Positions 1 through 8,646 of a stretch of DNA of 64,000 nucleotides are shown one piece after another. Under the pieces are notes generated by a model that saw only the letters and a list, made by a program, of their open reading frames with translations, had not been told where the DNA came from and searched no databases. The position numbers and the translations under genes were made by a program. The DNA comes from CAWATZ01 sp963784995 (GTDB taxonomy: Bacteria; Planctomycetota; Planctomycetia; Gemmatales; Gemmataceae). The stretch spans positions 620,001 to 684,000 of the forward strand of contig CAWATZ010000001.1 in the NCBI GenBank assembly GCA_963784995.1. Direction: 5' to 3'. Position 1 is the first letter of the stretch, and each line of letters starts with the position of its first letter.

Positions 1-2
1 GT

Positions 3-858
3 CCAGGCGACTCGCTGATGCCGTTGTACCGGCAAGCTTTCCGCGGTTACGAGATGACTTATCAGCCGCTCAACGGCCACCTCTATCCGACGCATCGGAT
101 GGCGGACGAGTGGAATTTGCGGCACGGCATTTACCCGGACGTGCCGGGAACGCACCGGCACCATCTCGATCACAACCGCCGGAACAACCGGCCCTGGAAC
201 ATCACCCGCATGGAAGCCAGCGCTCGACATCCGATACCACAACCAGGAGAGCTACGGAGAAGACTTTGATCCGGATGAACACAGTGAAGCGATCAAGGCC
301 GCACTGCGCAGGTTGATGCAGGATCCCGATTGGCGCGAGCGCTATTGTCTGGTCCAGCGGGAGCGTGCCTTGCGCTTCTGGCGCGAAGAAACGTACGCGA
401 CCATCCGGGACCAGCTTCTCGAGGCGCGGCGCAATCAGAGCGAGGCCACGCGGGAAGCCCATCGGCAGGCCACGTTGCGGCGCTACCAGGATCCAGCCGA
501 ACGAGAACGGCAGTCCCGGCTGATGAAGGCGGCCTGGAGCAAGGACGACGGGTCGCGCCGGCAGCGCCAGGCCGAAGTCGCGCGCGGAATCAACATTCGT
601 GCCGAGATCACGGAGGCCCTTGTCAGGGCAGCGCTTGATGAAACAGGCTCGATCCGAGCAGCGGCTCGCCTGCTTGGCTGTGATCGTTCGGTTTTCCGCC
701 GTTTCCCCCACTTGATCAAGGCCTTCCGGGGCCAGCCTCACCCACGCAATCACAAAGTGGCTGCCATTCGTCCTGTTCCGGGCATTCATGACGTTTACTG
801 CTTGACGGTCCCTGAGGCCGGCAACTTCGCCCTGGAAGCGGGCGTCTTCACCCGCAAT
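3..858 (+). other. Intein with HNH-type homing endonuclease, inserted in dcd
   Basis: This is the downstream part of an intein; its N-terminal splicing block is off the left edge. An HNH-like core is visible around 160-210 as HRHHLDHNRRNNRPWNI. A DNA-binding-like region follows (SIRAAARLLGCDRSVFRRFP, about 650-710). Near the end come a typical block F (VPGIHDVYCLTVPEAGNFAL, about 775-834) and the terminal GVFTRN before Cys+1 at 859-861. The terminal Asn and Cys+1 needed for splicing are present, but the penultimate residue is Arg rather than the usual His. The frameshift near 222 lies inside the endonuclease and leaves the splicing end intact. Confidence 0.75.
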
Positions 859-1098
859 TGCGGCATCATCGTGAACATAACGCCCCTGGAGCCGGAATGG
901 CGTGGCAAGGTGACCATCGAGATCAGCAACTCGACGCCGCTGCCGGCCAAGATCTACGCGGGGGAGGGGATTGCCCAGATCGTCTTCCTGCGTGCCGAGG
1001 CGGTCTGCCGGACCAGTTACGGCGACAAGAAGGGCAAGTATCAGGACCAGAAGGGGCTGACGCTTCCCTTTGTCGTCGGTGAGGAGCCGGGGGACTGA
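3..1098 (+). CDS. dcd: dCTP deaminase 3' part with intein, frameshifted, 5' end outside window
   Basis: The last 79 codons (859-1098) encode the C-terminal half of dCTP deaminase, the enzyme making dUTP from dCTP for thymidylate synthesis. The segment begins CGIIVN, contains TIEISNSTPLP with the Glu expected to be catalytic and the KIYAGEGIAQIVF strand, and ends KGKYQDQKGLTLPF. Everything before codon 859 is intein. The reading frame enters from the left edge in frame 3 and must change to frame 1 near position 222, where an HNH-like stretch is followed in the other frame by DIRYHNQESYGEDFDP. That implies one extra base or two missing ones. The homing endonuclease is therefore either broken or mis-sequenced. 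Protein splicing would be needed for an active enzyme. Confidence 0.8.
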
Positions 1099-1172
1099 AC
1101 TGCAACACAGCTCAACTGCTGTCCGACCTAAGGGACACGTGAAACTCCATGACGAAATGAGCAGGCACCAGC

Positions 1173-2471
1173 ATGGCAAGCAGCACACTTGAGCGGTCCA
1201 CCGGCCCTTCGACCTGGGAAGGATCCGCCCTGGAGTCCCACTATCGAACTGTCCGCCAACGCACGGAAACCCTGTGCGAGCCGCTGGTGGAGGAAGATTA
1301 CGTCATCCAGTCCATGCCCGACAGCAGCCCAACGAAATGGCACCTGGCACACGTGACCTGGTTTTTCGAGACGTTCCTTCTCGCCCGGCACCTGACCACG
1401 TACCGCCCTTTCCACCCGCGGTTTCGTTTCCTGTTCAACTCCTACTACAACGCCGTCGGACCGTCCTGGCCGCGATCTCAAAGGGGACTGTTGTCCAGGC
1501 CAACGGTGAAGGACATTTACCGCTACCGGGTCTTCGTGGATGAGCAAATCGCCGGCCTGTTCCGGAACCCGACTTCTGTTTCACTGGAGGAGATGGCCGG
1601 CACCCTGTTGCTGGGGATCAACCACGAGCAGCAGCATCAGGAACTGCTCCTCACCGACCTCAAGCACGCCTGGGCGATCAACCCGCTGCATCCCACGTAT
1701 CGGGAGGCAATTCCGGAAGCCGGCCACGGTCCCCCGTTGCGCTGGCTGTCCTACCCGGATGGCCTGATCTGGATCGGACACGAGGGGAGTGAGTTCGCTT
1801 TCGACAACGAATTGCCGCGCCACCGGGTCTTCCTGCACGGGTTTCAACTGGCCAACCGGCTGGTGACCAACGCGGAGTACCTGGCGTTTCTCTCCGACGG
1901 TGGCTATGACCGGCCCGAGTGCTGGCTGTCCGACGGCTGGGCGACCCGACAGACTCAGGGATGGAACGCACCCCTTTACTGGGAAAAACACGACGGGCAA
2001 TGGTCCGTCGTGACCCTGGCTGGATTGCAGCCCCTTCGCCTGGAGGAACCGGTCTGCCACGTCAGTTACTACGAGGCGGACGCCTGCGCACGCTGGATGG
2101 GTGCCCGGCTGCCCACGGAGGCCGAGTGGGAAACGGCCGCGGCCGGGGTCCCCCTGGCGGGGCACTTCATCGAAGGAGGCCGCTTTCACCCAGCGGCAGT
2201 CCCTGCGCAGGACGACCTTGGTCCTCTCTTCCAGCTCCACGGCGACGTCTGGCAATGGACGGCCAGCCCCTACCTGGGCTACCCCGGCTATCAGCCCGAC
2301 CGCGGGGCCCTGGGTGAATACAACGGCAAGTTCACCTGCAACCAGTTCGTCCTGCGCGGCGCGTCCTGCGCCACGCCGCGCAGCCATGCCCGCCGGACCT
2401 ACCGGAACTTCTTCCCCCCGCAGGCACGCTGGCAATTCACTGGCATTCGCCTGGCCAAGGACCTCCCATGA
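1173..2471 (+). CDS. egtB: Ergothioneine biosynthesis iron-dependent sulfoxide synthase EgtB
   Basis: EgtB uses non-haem iron and O2 to join a thiol donor (gamma-glutamylcysteine or cysteine) to N-alpha-trimethylhistidine. The 432-residue protein has the family layout. An N-terminal DinB-like helical domain carries the iron ligands, His57 in KWHLAH and His151/His155 in NHEQQHQE, the HxxxHxE signature. From about residue 175 a formylglycine-generating-enzyme-like domain follows (LPTEAEWE, GDVWQWTASPY, LRGASCATP). The stop overlaps the egtD start by four bases (ATGA), so the two genes are translationally coupled. No egtA, egtC or egtE lies beside them. The start at 1173 has only a weak ribosome site. 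Confidence 0.93.
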   Translation: MASSTLERSTGPSTWEGSALESHYRTVRQRTETLCEPLVEEDYVIQSMPDSSPTKWHLAHVTWFFETFLLARHLTTYRPFHPRFRFLFNSYYNAVGPSWPRSQRGLLSRPTVKDIYRYRVFVDEQIAGLFRNPTSVSLEEMAGTLLLGINHEQQHQELLLTDLKHAWAINPLHPTYREAIPEAGHGPPLRWLSYPDGLIWIGHEGSEFAFDNELPRHRVFLHGFQLANRLVTNAEYLAFLSDGGYDRPECWLSDGWATRQTQGWNAPLYWEKHDGQWSVVTLAGLQPLRLEEPVCHVSYYEADACARWMGARLPTEAEWETAAAGVPLAGHFIEGGRFHPAAVPAQDDLGPLFQLHGDVWQWTASPYLGYPGYQPDRGALGEYNGKFTCNQFVLRGASCATPRSHARRTYRNFFPPQARWQFTGIRLAKDLP

Positions 2472-3475
2472 GCACCACGACGAAGCGATCCTTCCTCTCG
2501 GACGTTGGCGGGTTCAGAGCCCCGTTCCGGGCCGAGGTCCTCCGCGGCCTGAGCGCTCCGGAAAAGGAACTGCCGTGCAAATACTTCTACGACGAAACCG
2601 GTTCGGACCTGTTCGAGCGGATCACGCAACTGGACGAGTATTACCTGGCACGCACCGAGCGCGCCATCCTGGAACGATCCGCCAAGGAGATGGCTGCTTT
2701 GCTGGGGCCACGCTGTCTTCTGATCGAGTACGGCAGCGGCAGCAGCGCCAAGACCCGGCTGTTACTCGATCACCTGCACGACCCTGCCGGTTACGTGCCG
2801 ATCGACCTCTCGGGCGAACACCTGCACCGATCGGCCCGGGTGCTGGCCGAGGACTATCCGGGCCTGGAGGTGCTTCCTCTCTGCGCTGACTTCACCCGGC
2901 CGCTGGCGCTTCCCGTGAGCAAGAAACCCGTGAGCCGGCTGGTGGTCTACTTCCCTGGTTCGACCATCGGTAATTTCACGCCCCAGGAGGCCATCGCCTT
3001 GCTTCGGCAGACGGCGGATTTGTGCTGCAACCGCTCGGATCTCGGCCCGGGCGGGCTCTTGCTCGGTGCCGACCTGGTCAAGGATCCGCAAGTGATCGAG
3101 GCGGCCTACAACGACAGGCAGGGTGTCACGGATGCGTTCAATGCCAACATTCTGGTGCGAATCAACCGGGAACTGGACAGCGACTTCGTGGTCGGGCGCT
3201 TTGCCCACCACGCCTTCTACAACGCAGCCGAGCGGCGGGTGGAAATGCACCTGGTGAGCCGGTGCGCGCACCAGGTCCGGGTCGGGGACGCCGAGTTCCT
3301 CTTTGCCGCGGGCGAGTCGATCCGCACCGAGTATTCGTACAAGTACAGCCTCGGCGATCTGCATGCCCTGGCCGAAGCCGCCGGCTTCACCACCAGGCAC
3401 GTCTGGATGGACGAACGCTGCTATTTCAGCGTTTCTTATCTCACAGGAGGAAAGGCGCGGGAAGCACAGGGGTAG
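2468..3475 (+). CDS. egtD: L-histidine N-alpha-methyltransferase EgtD
   Basis: EgtD transfers three methyl groups from S-adenosylmethionine to the alpha-amino group of histidine, giving hercynine, the substrate of EgtB. The 335-residue length fits the family. The N-terminal CKYFYDETGSDLFERIT and YYLARTERAIL segments are typical. The SAM site is seen in LIEYGSGSSAKTRLLL (about residues 83-98), followed by VPIDLSGEHL and VVYFPGSTIGNF. The C-terminal RTEYSYKYS segment is the conserved histidine-binding region. It is the second gene of a two-gene operon with egtB; no terminator is obvious after it. Confidence 0.94.
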   Translation: MSTTTKRSFLSDVGGFRAPFRAEVLRGLSAPEKELPCKYFYDETGSDLFERITQLDEYYLARTERAILERSAKEMAALLGPRCLLIEYGSGSSAKTRLLLDHLHDPAGYVPIDLSGEHLHRSARVLAEDYPGLEVLPLCADFTRPLALPVSKKPVSRLVVYFPGSTIGNFTPQEAIALLRQTADLCCNRSDLGPGGLLLGADLVKDPQVIEAAYNDRQGVTDAFNANILVRINRELDSDFVVGRFAHHAFYNAAERRVEMHLVSRCAHQVRVGDAEFLFAAGESIRTEYSYKYSLGDLHALAEAAGFTTRHVWMDERCYFSVSYLTGGKAREAQG

Positions 3476-4635
3476 GGGAGACGAGTTACCAGTCAACGCG
3501 GGGCGCGCAGGGACAGACGTACGTCTTCCGGGATTGGCGCCAGCGTTTTTTCGGTGATTTTGCGAACCCTCACTTGCCGGGTCCGGCAGTCGGCCAGTAG
3601 CATTACCTCCAAACTGTCATCCAGGTATCATTCCGCGTCGGTAGTCACGGACGCATTCTCCCCGGCAAGAAGGCAATCGGGCGCGGCGCGGCAGACCAGG
3701 AACCGCTTACTCGCCAGGAGGTTCCCCACGATGCGGGCGGTCTTCTTGCCAGCCAGCTGGAACTGTTGCATCCTGGAAGGACAACTTTTGACCCGGTGGG
3801 GGGTCTTTCCTGGACAAGGGCGGCATCGTATCGTATCATCTCATCGAAGTGTGCCCAGGAAAGGGATGCCTGCGGCCGGTGTGCGGCCTTGGCGCTGCTT
3901 GTGACCACTGGGGTCAGGATTCGATTACTTTGGCACGTAAGTTGCCTGTTATGTAGAATGATGTGTTGCGCTTGAACTCGATGGAGGATGAACTGATGCC
4001 ATGATGCGACTCGCTTGAGCTTTCTTCGTTGGCAAGGCCTCGATCTCCCGAGGCGAGACACTCCAACCAATTCCGGGACCCTCTGGATCAGCAGGGCGCG
4101 CCCTCTTTTCCTGGCAATACCCGGCCACGCCTGGCAAGTTGTCCCTCCGCGGATTTCTTACCCTGGCGCCCAGACAGTGACTCAGACGAATACAGTCCAT
4201 CGGCTGCATTCCGTTCAACCTGACCGAACAGTGAAATCCTGTGCGGGAAACGCACTCCTCCTGACACGGGAGGCACTCGCGGGTTCCTGACTGGCGGGAC
4301 CAAGAACGCGTACGTGTGCCCGGTGGGCATCGAGGAAAATGCCCGGAACGGAATCCTGCCTGATGCTGACAGGGCCGTCAGCTCTTCTGTCGTATCGGTT
4401 CCAGTTGCCGGCATTACCCCCGAGGGATATTTTGCGCTTGAAGAGCGCTTCCTCCCTCCCGGGGTTCGATGCTGCTCTCGAGAAAGGAAGGCACGGATGT
4501 TCTCTGTAAACCTGCATTGATCAGACCGGCGATTTCTTTGCCCAAGGAGGTTGGCATCGGGGAGTACAGGGTTCTTTCCGAGACAACGCTCAGTGCAAAT
4601 GAAGAAGCCCAAGTTGAAAGACAGAGAGGAACTCC
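3476..4635. other. 1.16-kb intergenic region
   Basis: No protein-coding gene can be supported here. Open frames are short, lack family resemblance and mostly read across each other. The one clear element is the sigma-54 promoter at 3931-3946 on the plus strand. Downstream of it a short stretch at about 4290-4490 reads as plausible protein (KNAYVCPVGIEENARNG) but has no good start and is probably degenerate. No tRNA-like cloverleaf or repeat was seen. Confidence 0.6.
3931..3946 (+). promoter_or_regulatory. Sigma-54 (-24/-12) promoter, plus strand
   Basis: The sequence TGGCACGTAAGTTGCC matches the consensus TGGCACG-N4-TTGCW at every position except the last, with GG and GC separated by exactly 10 bases. 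Transcription would start near 3958. The first convincing gene downstream is the EBP at 4636, which would then have a leader of almost 700 bases. Alternatively this drives a non-coding RNA, or a gene that has decayed. Confidence 0.7.
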
Positions 4636-6102
4636 ATGCGTAACGCACTGATCCTGGTCGGCAGCACTCCGCAATTGAGTCAAGACTTTCGCACCTTTCT
4701 CCGAAACGTTCAGGGGATCAATCCCCCATTTTATACGTTCAACTCGGCCCGCGATTACCTTGGGCCGTACAACGGCGGGCTGGCGCTGTGCCTGGCGGAC
4801 TCCTCGGATCACATCCAGGAGATTGTCTCGCTGGTACGGGACATCCGGCTGCAACAGTGGCCCTGGACCGTTCTGATCCTGGAGACGGAAGCGCTCCGCA
4901 ACAACAACCGCCTCGAGGTGATGGACACCTACGTGCTGCGGCTGCAATGGCCCAGCCAGGCCGCCGCCCTGGAAAACCTCCTCCAGGAACCCAGCTGGCA
5001 CGAGGCCTGTCGGTTTGCCCACCCGTCCAACGGCAGCCCCAAGGGGCTCTGCACGACCGAACTGGTTGCTCGGGAACTGCTGGCGCAGACTCCATCGCTG
5101 GAAGGACTGATGGAGGGGCTGTCCATCGCCGTCAGCCATGACGTGACGGTGCTGCTGACGGGCGAGACGGGCACCGGCAAGACCCGGCTGGCCCGGCTGA
5201 TCCACGAGCACTCGCAACGCAAGGACCAGCCCTTGCTGGTGGTCCCCTGTGGCGCCCTCTCCTCCAACCTGGTGGAGAGTGAGTTGTTCGGCCACGTCCG
5301 CGGCGCCTTCACCGGAGCCGACCGGGCCAAGGTGGGCAAGTTCGAGGCGGTGGGCAAGGGCACCTTGCTGCTGGACGAGATCGACACGCTGGGACTGGAG
5401 CAGCAGGCCAAACTGCTGCGGGTCATCGAGACCGGCGCCTACGAAGCGGTGGGCAGCAACCAGACGCTGCACTGTCGCGGCCGGATCATCGCTGCCAGCA
5501 ACTGGGACCTGGAGCAAGCGGTGGAGCAGCACAAGTTCCGCCAGGACCTGTACTATCGGCTCAGCGTCCTGACCTTGTATCTGCCGCCCTTGCGCGAGCG
5601 GGTCCAGGACATTGCCCCGCTGGCCCGCAGCATCGTGGCCCACTTCTGTGCCAAGTTGCAAAAAGGGATCTTTGCCATCCACGCGGAGGCGTTGGCGGCC
5701 CTGGAGGCGTTTGCCTGGCCGGGGAATATCCGCCAGCTGGAGAACGTGCTGCAGCAGGCGGTGCTGCTCTGCAAGGGCACCGAACTGTTACGCCAGCATT
5801 TACCCCAGCCTGTCCGCGAAGTCTGCGCACAACCGCAGGTGCATCGGCCGGCGAAATTGCCGAGTCATGTGCCAGTCACTCCAGCGGTCCCGGCTCCAGC
5901 GGTCCCCGCCGTGGAAGCAAATGGGGCCGCTCCGGCAGGCGAGACGGGCTGGTCTCTGGCGGAGACGCGGGCCAGCCAGGAGGTGCTCTTGATCAAACGG
6001 GCCCTGGCGGCAGCAAACAACTGCCGCAGCCAGGCCGCCCGCGCTTTGGGGGTCAGCCGGGTCACCCTGTACAACAAAATGAGAAAGTATGGGCTTGGCT
6101 GA
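4636..6102 (+). CDS. Sigma-54-dependent enhancer-binding protein, copy 1
   Basis: This is an AAA+ activator that remodels sigma-54 RNA polymerase. Residues 1-120 form a receiver-like alpha/beta domain (ALILVGS, TVLILE, YVLRLQWPS), but the acidic pair that binds magnesium in true receivers is absent, so phosphorylation by a kinase is unlikely. The AAA+ domain has Walker A GETGTGKT (about 176-183), the sigma-54-contacting GAFTGA loop (223-228), Walker B LLLDEID (244-250) and an RQDLYYRL arginine-finger region. A Fis-type helix-turn-helix (RSQAARALGVSRVTLYNKM) ends the 488-residue protein. GAGAGGAAC precedes the ATG. From about 5033 onward its DNA is almost identical to copies 2 and 3, whereas the N-terminal domain differs, indicating gene conversion or selective divergence of the sensor. 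Confidence 0.92.
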   Translation: MRNALILVGSTPQLSQDFRTFLRNVQGINPPFYTFNSARDYLGPYNGGLALCLADSSDHIQEIVSLVRDIRLQQWPWTVLILETEALRNNNRLEVMDTYVLRLQWPSQAAALENLLQEPSWHEACRFAHPSNGSPKGLCTTELVARELLAQTPSLEGLMEGLSIAVSHDVTVLLTGETGTGKTRLARLIHEHSQRKDQPLLVVPCGALSSNLVESELFGHVRGAFTGADRAKVGKFEAVGKGTLLLDEIDTLGLEQQAKLLRVIETGAYEAVGSNQTLHCRGRIIAASNWDLEQAVEQHKFRQDLYYRLSVLTLYLPPLRERVQDIAPLARSIVAHFCAKLQKGIFAIHAEALAALEAFAWPGNIRQLENVLQQAVLLCKGTELLRQHLPQPVREVCAQPQVHRPAKLPSHVPVTPAVPAPAVPAVEANGAAPAGETGWSLAETRASQEVLLIKRALAAANNCRSQAARALGVSRVTLYNKMRKYGLG

Positions 6103-6747
6103 GCCCGCCTGGAACGGGCACGGCACGGTCGAAACCTGTAAAGGTTCTTCCTGCTGTGCCTTTCTGTTGTCAATGGCTCTGTACAGTCAAGTTGTAAAGG
6201 AGCGTTAACAGGCCTTGCGCAGCGCCAAGAAATGTGGCAAGGAGGCGGTGAGAACTGCAGGTCCGATTGACGTGGCAACAAAAGGGAAGGCGTTCTCCGG
6301 GTCTCTCGACCCGGAGAACAAGAAAGGGTCAGCGGGAGGGCGGCCAAGGCGGCGCCCTCCCGCTGACCCTTTCTTGTTATTCCTCCGACACGAAAGATTT
6401 TAGGCCGGCCTGTCAATCCGGCCTGCGTGATCTTCTTCCTTTCCGGCGTAAGATTGAAAATCCCTTCGCGCAATCCGGGCTGGTGGAACTTTTCCGAGCA
6501 TGGCCACGTCCAACGGGTCTAGGTCAAGAAGGCCGATGGTATCGAGATTGGCCTTCTTGGCTCTGGATTGGAGAAGCAGCCACAACCAGGCTGGCGCTGG
6601 TCCTACCCCGTGGAAGTGCCGCATGGAGGAAAAGCACTCTCCTTGGTCCTTCCCAGCAACGCTTCCGTCCGTACTCCCCCGGGCGATGGCGAGGGATAGC
6701 CCCCTTGGTCTGGATTGCGCCATGGTTCTTAACCCAAGAGGACGTAC
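6103..6747. other. Intergenic region between EBP copies 1 and 2
   Basis: This stretch holds the paired hairpins at 6292-6378. From about 6460 it is homologous to the sequence before copy 3. Within that homologous block an open stretch of about 58 codons (6523-6698) reads like protein (KKADGIEIGLLGSG, GWRWSYPVEVPHGGKAL), but it is preceded by an in-frame TAG, has no start codon, and is interrupted by a stop in the second copy. It may be the remnant of a lost gene. Confidence 0.5.
6292..6378. terminator. Two adjoining perfect hairpins after EBP copy 1
   Basis: The first hairpin has 12-base perfect arms (6292-6303 and 6308-6319) around a 4-base loop. The second has 26-base perfect arms (6317-6342 and 6353-6378) around a 10-base loop, and its left arm shares three bases with the first. 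The second arm ends CCCTTTCTTGTT, so it could act as a terminator for copy 1. The unusual length could also indicate a mobile repeat. Confidence 0.55.
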
Positions 6748-8202
6748 ATGCCAGGCACCCGTCTCATCCTGGTGGGGAGCAGCGAGGAATTCAACCAGGA
6801 GATGCAAGCCTTTCTCGCAGGCTTTTGCAAGCCCTCACCCCCTTTTTATTCTTTCCAGGCGGCGCGCGAGCAGCTGGGCTCATTCGGCCAGCACCTGTTG
6901 CTCTGCCTGTCCGCTTCCGCCAGGGACCTGGCGGAGATCGCCGTCCTGATCCGGAACGTCCGGCGCGTGGCCTGGCCGCAGGCCATTCTGGTCCTGGAGA
7001 AGGAAGCGGTCCAGCGCGACAAGCGCCTGGAGTTGCCGGACACCTCCGTGCTGCGTCTGCAATGGCCCAGCCAGGCCGCCACCCTGGAAAGTTGCCTCCG
7101 GGAACCTGAGGGGCACGAGGCCCGTCTGCCCGCTTCCCCGTCCTCGACCAGCCCCAAGGGGCTCTGCACGACCGAACTGATTGCTCAGGAACTGCTGGCG
7201 CAGACTCCATCGCTGGAAGGACTGATGGAGGGGCTGTCCATCGCTGTCAGCCATGACGTGACGGTGCTGCTGACGGGCGAGACGGGCACCGGCAAGACCC
7301 GGCTGGCCCGGCTGATCCACGAGCACTCGCAACGCAAGGACCAGCCCTTGCTGGTGGTCCCCTGTGGCGCCCTCTCCCCCAACCTGGTGGAGAGTGAGTT
7401 GTTCGGCCACGTCCGCGGCGCCTTCACCGGAGCCGACCGGGCCAAGGTGGGCAAGTTCGAGGCGGTGGGCAAGGGCACCTTGCTGCTGGACGAGATCGAC
7501 ACGCTGGGACTGGAGCAGCAGGCCAAGCTGCTGCGGGTCATCGAGACCGGCGCCTACGAAGCGGTGGGCAGCAACCAGACGCTGCACTGTCGCGGCCGGA
7601 TCATCGCTGCCAGCAACTGGGACCTGGAGCAAGCGGTGGAGCAGCACAAGTTCCGCCAGGACCTGTACTATCGGCTCAGCGTCCTGACCTTGTATCTGCC
7701 GCCCTTGCGCGAGCGGGTCCAGGACATTGCCCCGCTGGCCCGCAGCATCGTGGCCCACTTCTGTGCCAAGTTGAACAAGAACACCTTTTCCATCAGTGCG
7801 GAGGCGTTGGCGGCCCTGGAGGCGTTTGCCTGGCCGGGGAACATCCGCCAGCTGGAGAACGTGCTGCAGCAGGCGGTGCTGCTCTGCAAGGGCACCGAAC
7901 TCTTACGCCAGCATTTGCCCCCGCGCATCCGCGAATTCTGCGCACAACCGCAAATGCATCGGCCGGCGGGGCTGCAAGGTCACGTGCCAGTCACTCCAGC
8001 GGTCCCCGCGGCGGAAGCAAATGGGGCCGCTCCGGCAGGCGAGACGGGCTGGTCTCTGGCGGAGACGCGGGCCAGCCAGGAGGTGCTCTTGATCAAACGG
8101 GCCCTGGCGGCAGCAAACAACTGCCGCAGCCAGGCCGCCCGCGCTTTGGGGGTCAGCCGGGTCACCCTGTACAACAAAATGAGAAAGTATGGGCTTGGCT
8201 GA
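6748..8202 (+). CDS. Sigma-54-dependent enhancer-binding protein, copy 2
   Basis: This 484-residue paralogue of the preceding gene has the same layout: receiver-like domain without the acidic pair, AAA+ domain with GETGTGKT and GAFTGA, and a C-terminal Fis-type helix-turn-helix. The N-terminal domain (MPGTRLILVGSSEEFNQEM) differs from copy 1 but is nearly identical to copy 3. The DNA from the SPKGLCTTEL codons to the stop is almost the same as in copy 1. AGAGGACGTAC precedes the ATG. The gene and about 290 bases upstream were duplicated to form copy 3. Two EBPs with identical helix-turn-helix domains should bind the same enhancer sites. Confidence 0.92.
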   Translation: MPGTRLILVGSSEEFNQEMQAFLAGFCKPSPPFYSFQAAREQLGSFGQHLLLCLSASARDLAEIAVLIRNVRRVAWPQAILVLEKEAVQRDKRLELPDTSVLRLQWPSQAATLESCLREPEGHEARLPASPSSTSPKGLCTTELIAQELLAQTPSLEGLMEGLSIAVSHDVTVLLTGETGTGKTRLARLIHEHSQRKDQPLLVVPCGALSPNLVESELFGHVRGAFTGADRAKVGKFEAVGKGTLLLDEIDTLGLEQQAKLLRVIETGAYEAVGSNQTLHCRGRIIAASNWDLEQAVEQHKFRQDLYYRLSVLTLYLPPLRERVQDIAPLARSIVAHFCAKLNKNTFSISAEALAALEAFAWPGNIRQLENVLQQAVLLCKGTELLRQHLPPRIREFCAQPQMHRPAGLQGHVPVTPAVPAAEANGAAPAGETGWSLAETRASQEVLLIKRALAAANNCRSQAARALGVSRVTLYNKMRKYGLG

Positions 8203-8646
8203 GCCCGCCTGGAACGGGCACGGCACCATCGAAACCTGTAATTGTTGCCTTTCCCATCAGAAAGGCGAGCGGCTTTGCTTTACGCGCGATGCCAGCGGGC
8301 CGGTAAGGGCCTGCTACCGGCGGGCTGACGCCGCGCCGCTCGCCTTTCGGTTCGTGCCTCTCATTGACAATCCCTCTGTCCGGACTGGTGGAACTTTTCC
8401 GACCCTGGCCGCGTCAAACTAGATCAAAAAGGCCGATGGTATCGAGATTGGCCTTCTTGGCTCTGGATTGGAGAAGCAGCCACAACCAGGCTGGCGCTGG
8501 TCCTACCCCGTGGAAGTGCCGCATGGAGGAAAAGCACTCTTCTAGGTCCTTCCCAGCAACGCTTCCGTCCGTACTCCCCCGGGCGATGGCGAGGGATAGC
8601 CCCTTGGTCCGGATTGCGCCGTGGTTCTTAACCCAAGAGGACGTAC
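8203..8646. other. Intergenic region between EBP copies 2 and 3
   Basis: An imperfect stem-loop lies at 8260-8348 (14-base perfect outer arms GAAAGGCGAGCGGC and its complement, plus a smaller inner repeat). From about 8367 the sequence repeats the region upstream of copy 2 with scattered changes. No gene is supported. Confidence 0.55.
8260..8348. terminator. Stem-loop after EBP copy 2
   Basis: Outer arms 8260-8273 and 8335-8348 are perfect 14-base complements. The inner part contains GCCGGTA and TACCGGC. The structure is a possible terminator or RNA-stabilising hairpin; there is no long T-run. Confidence 0.4.

Noticed and set aside
8260..8348. Riboswitch or attenuator before EBP copy 3
   Set aside because: The stem-loop lies immediately after copy 2 and about 300 bases before copy 3, so a terminator or trailer role for copy 2 is simpler.
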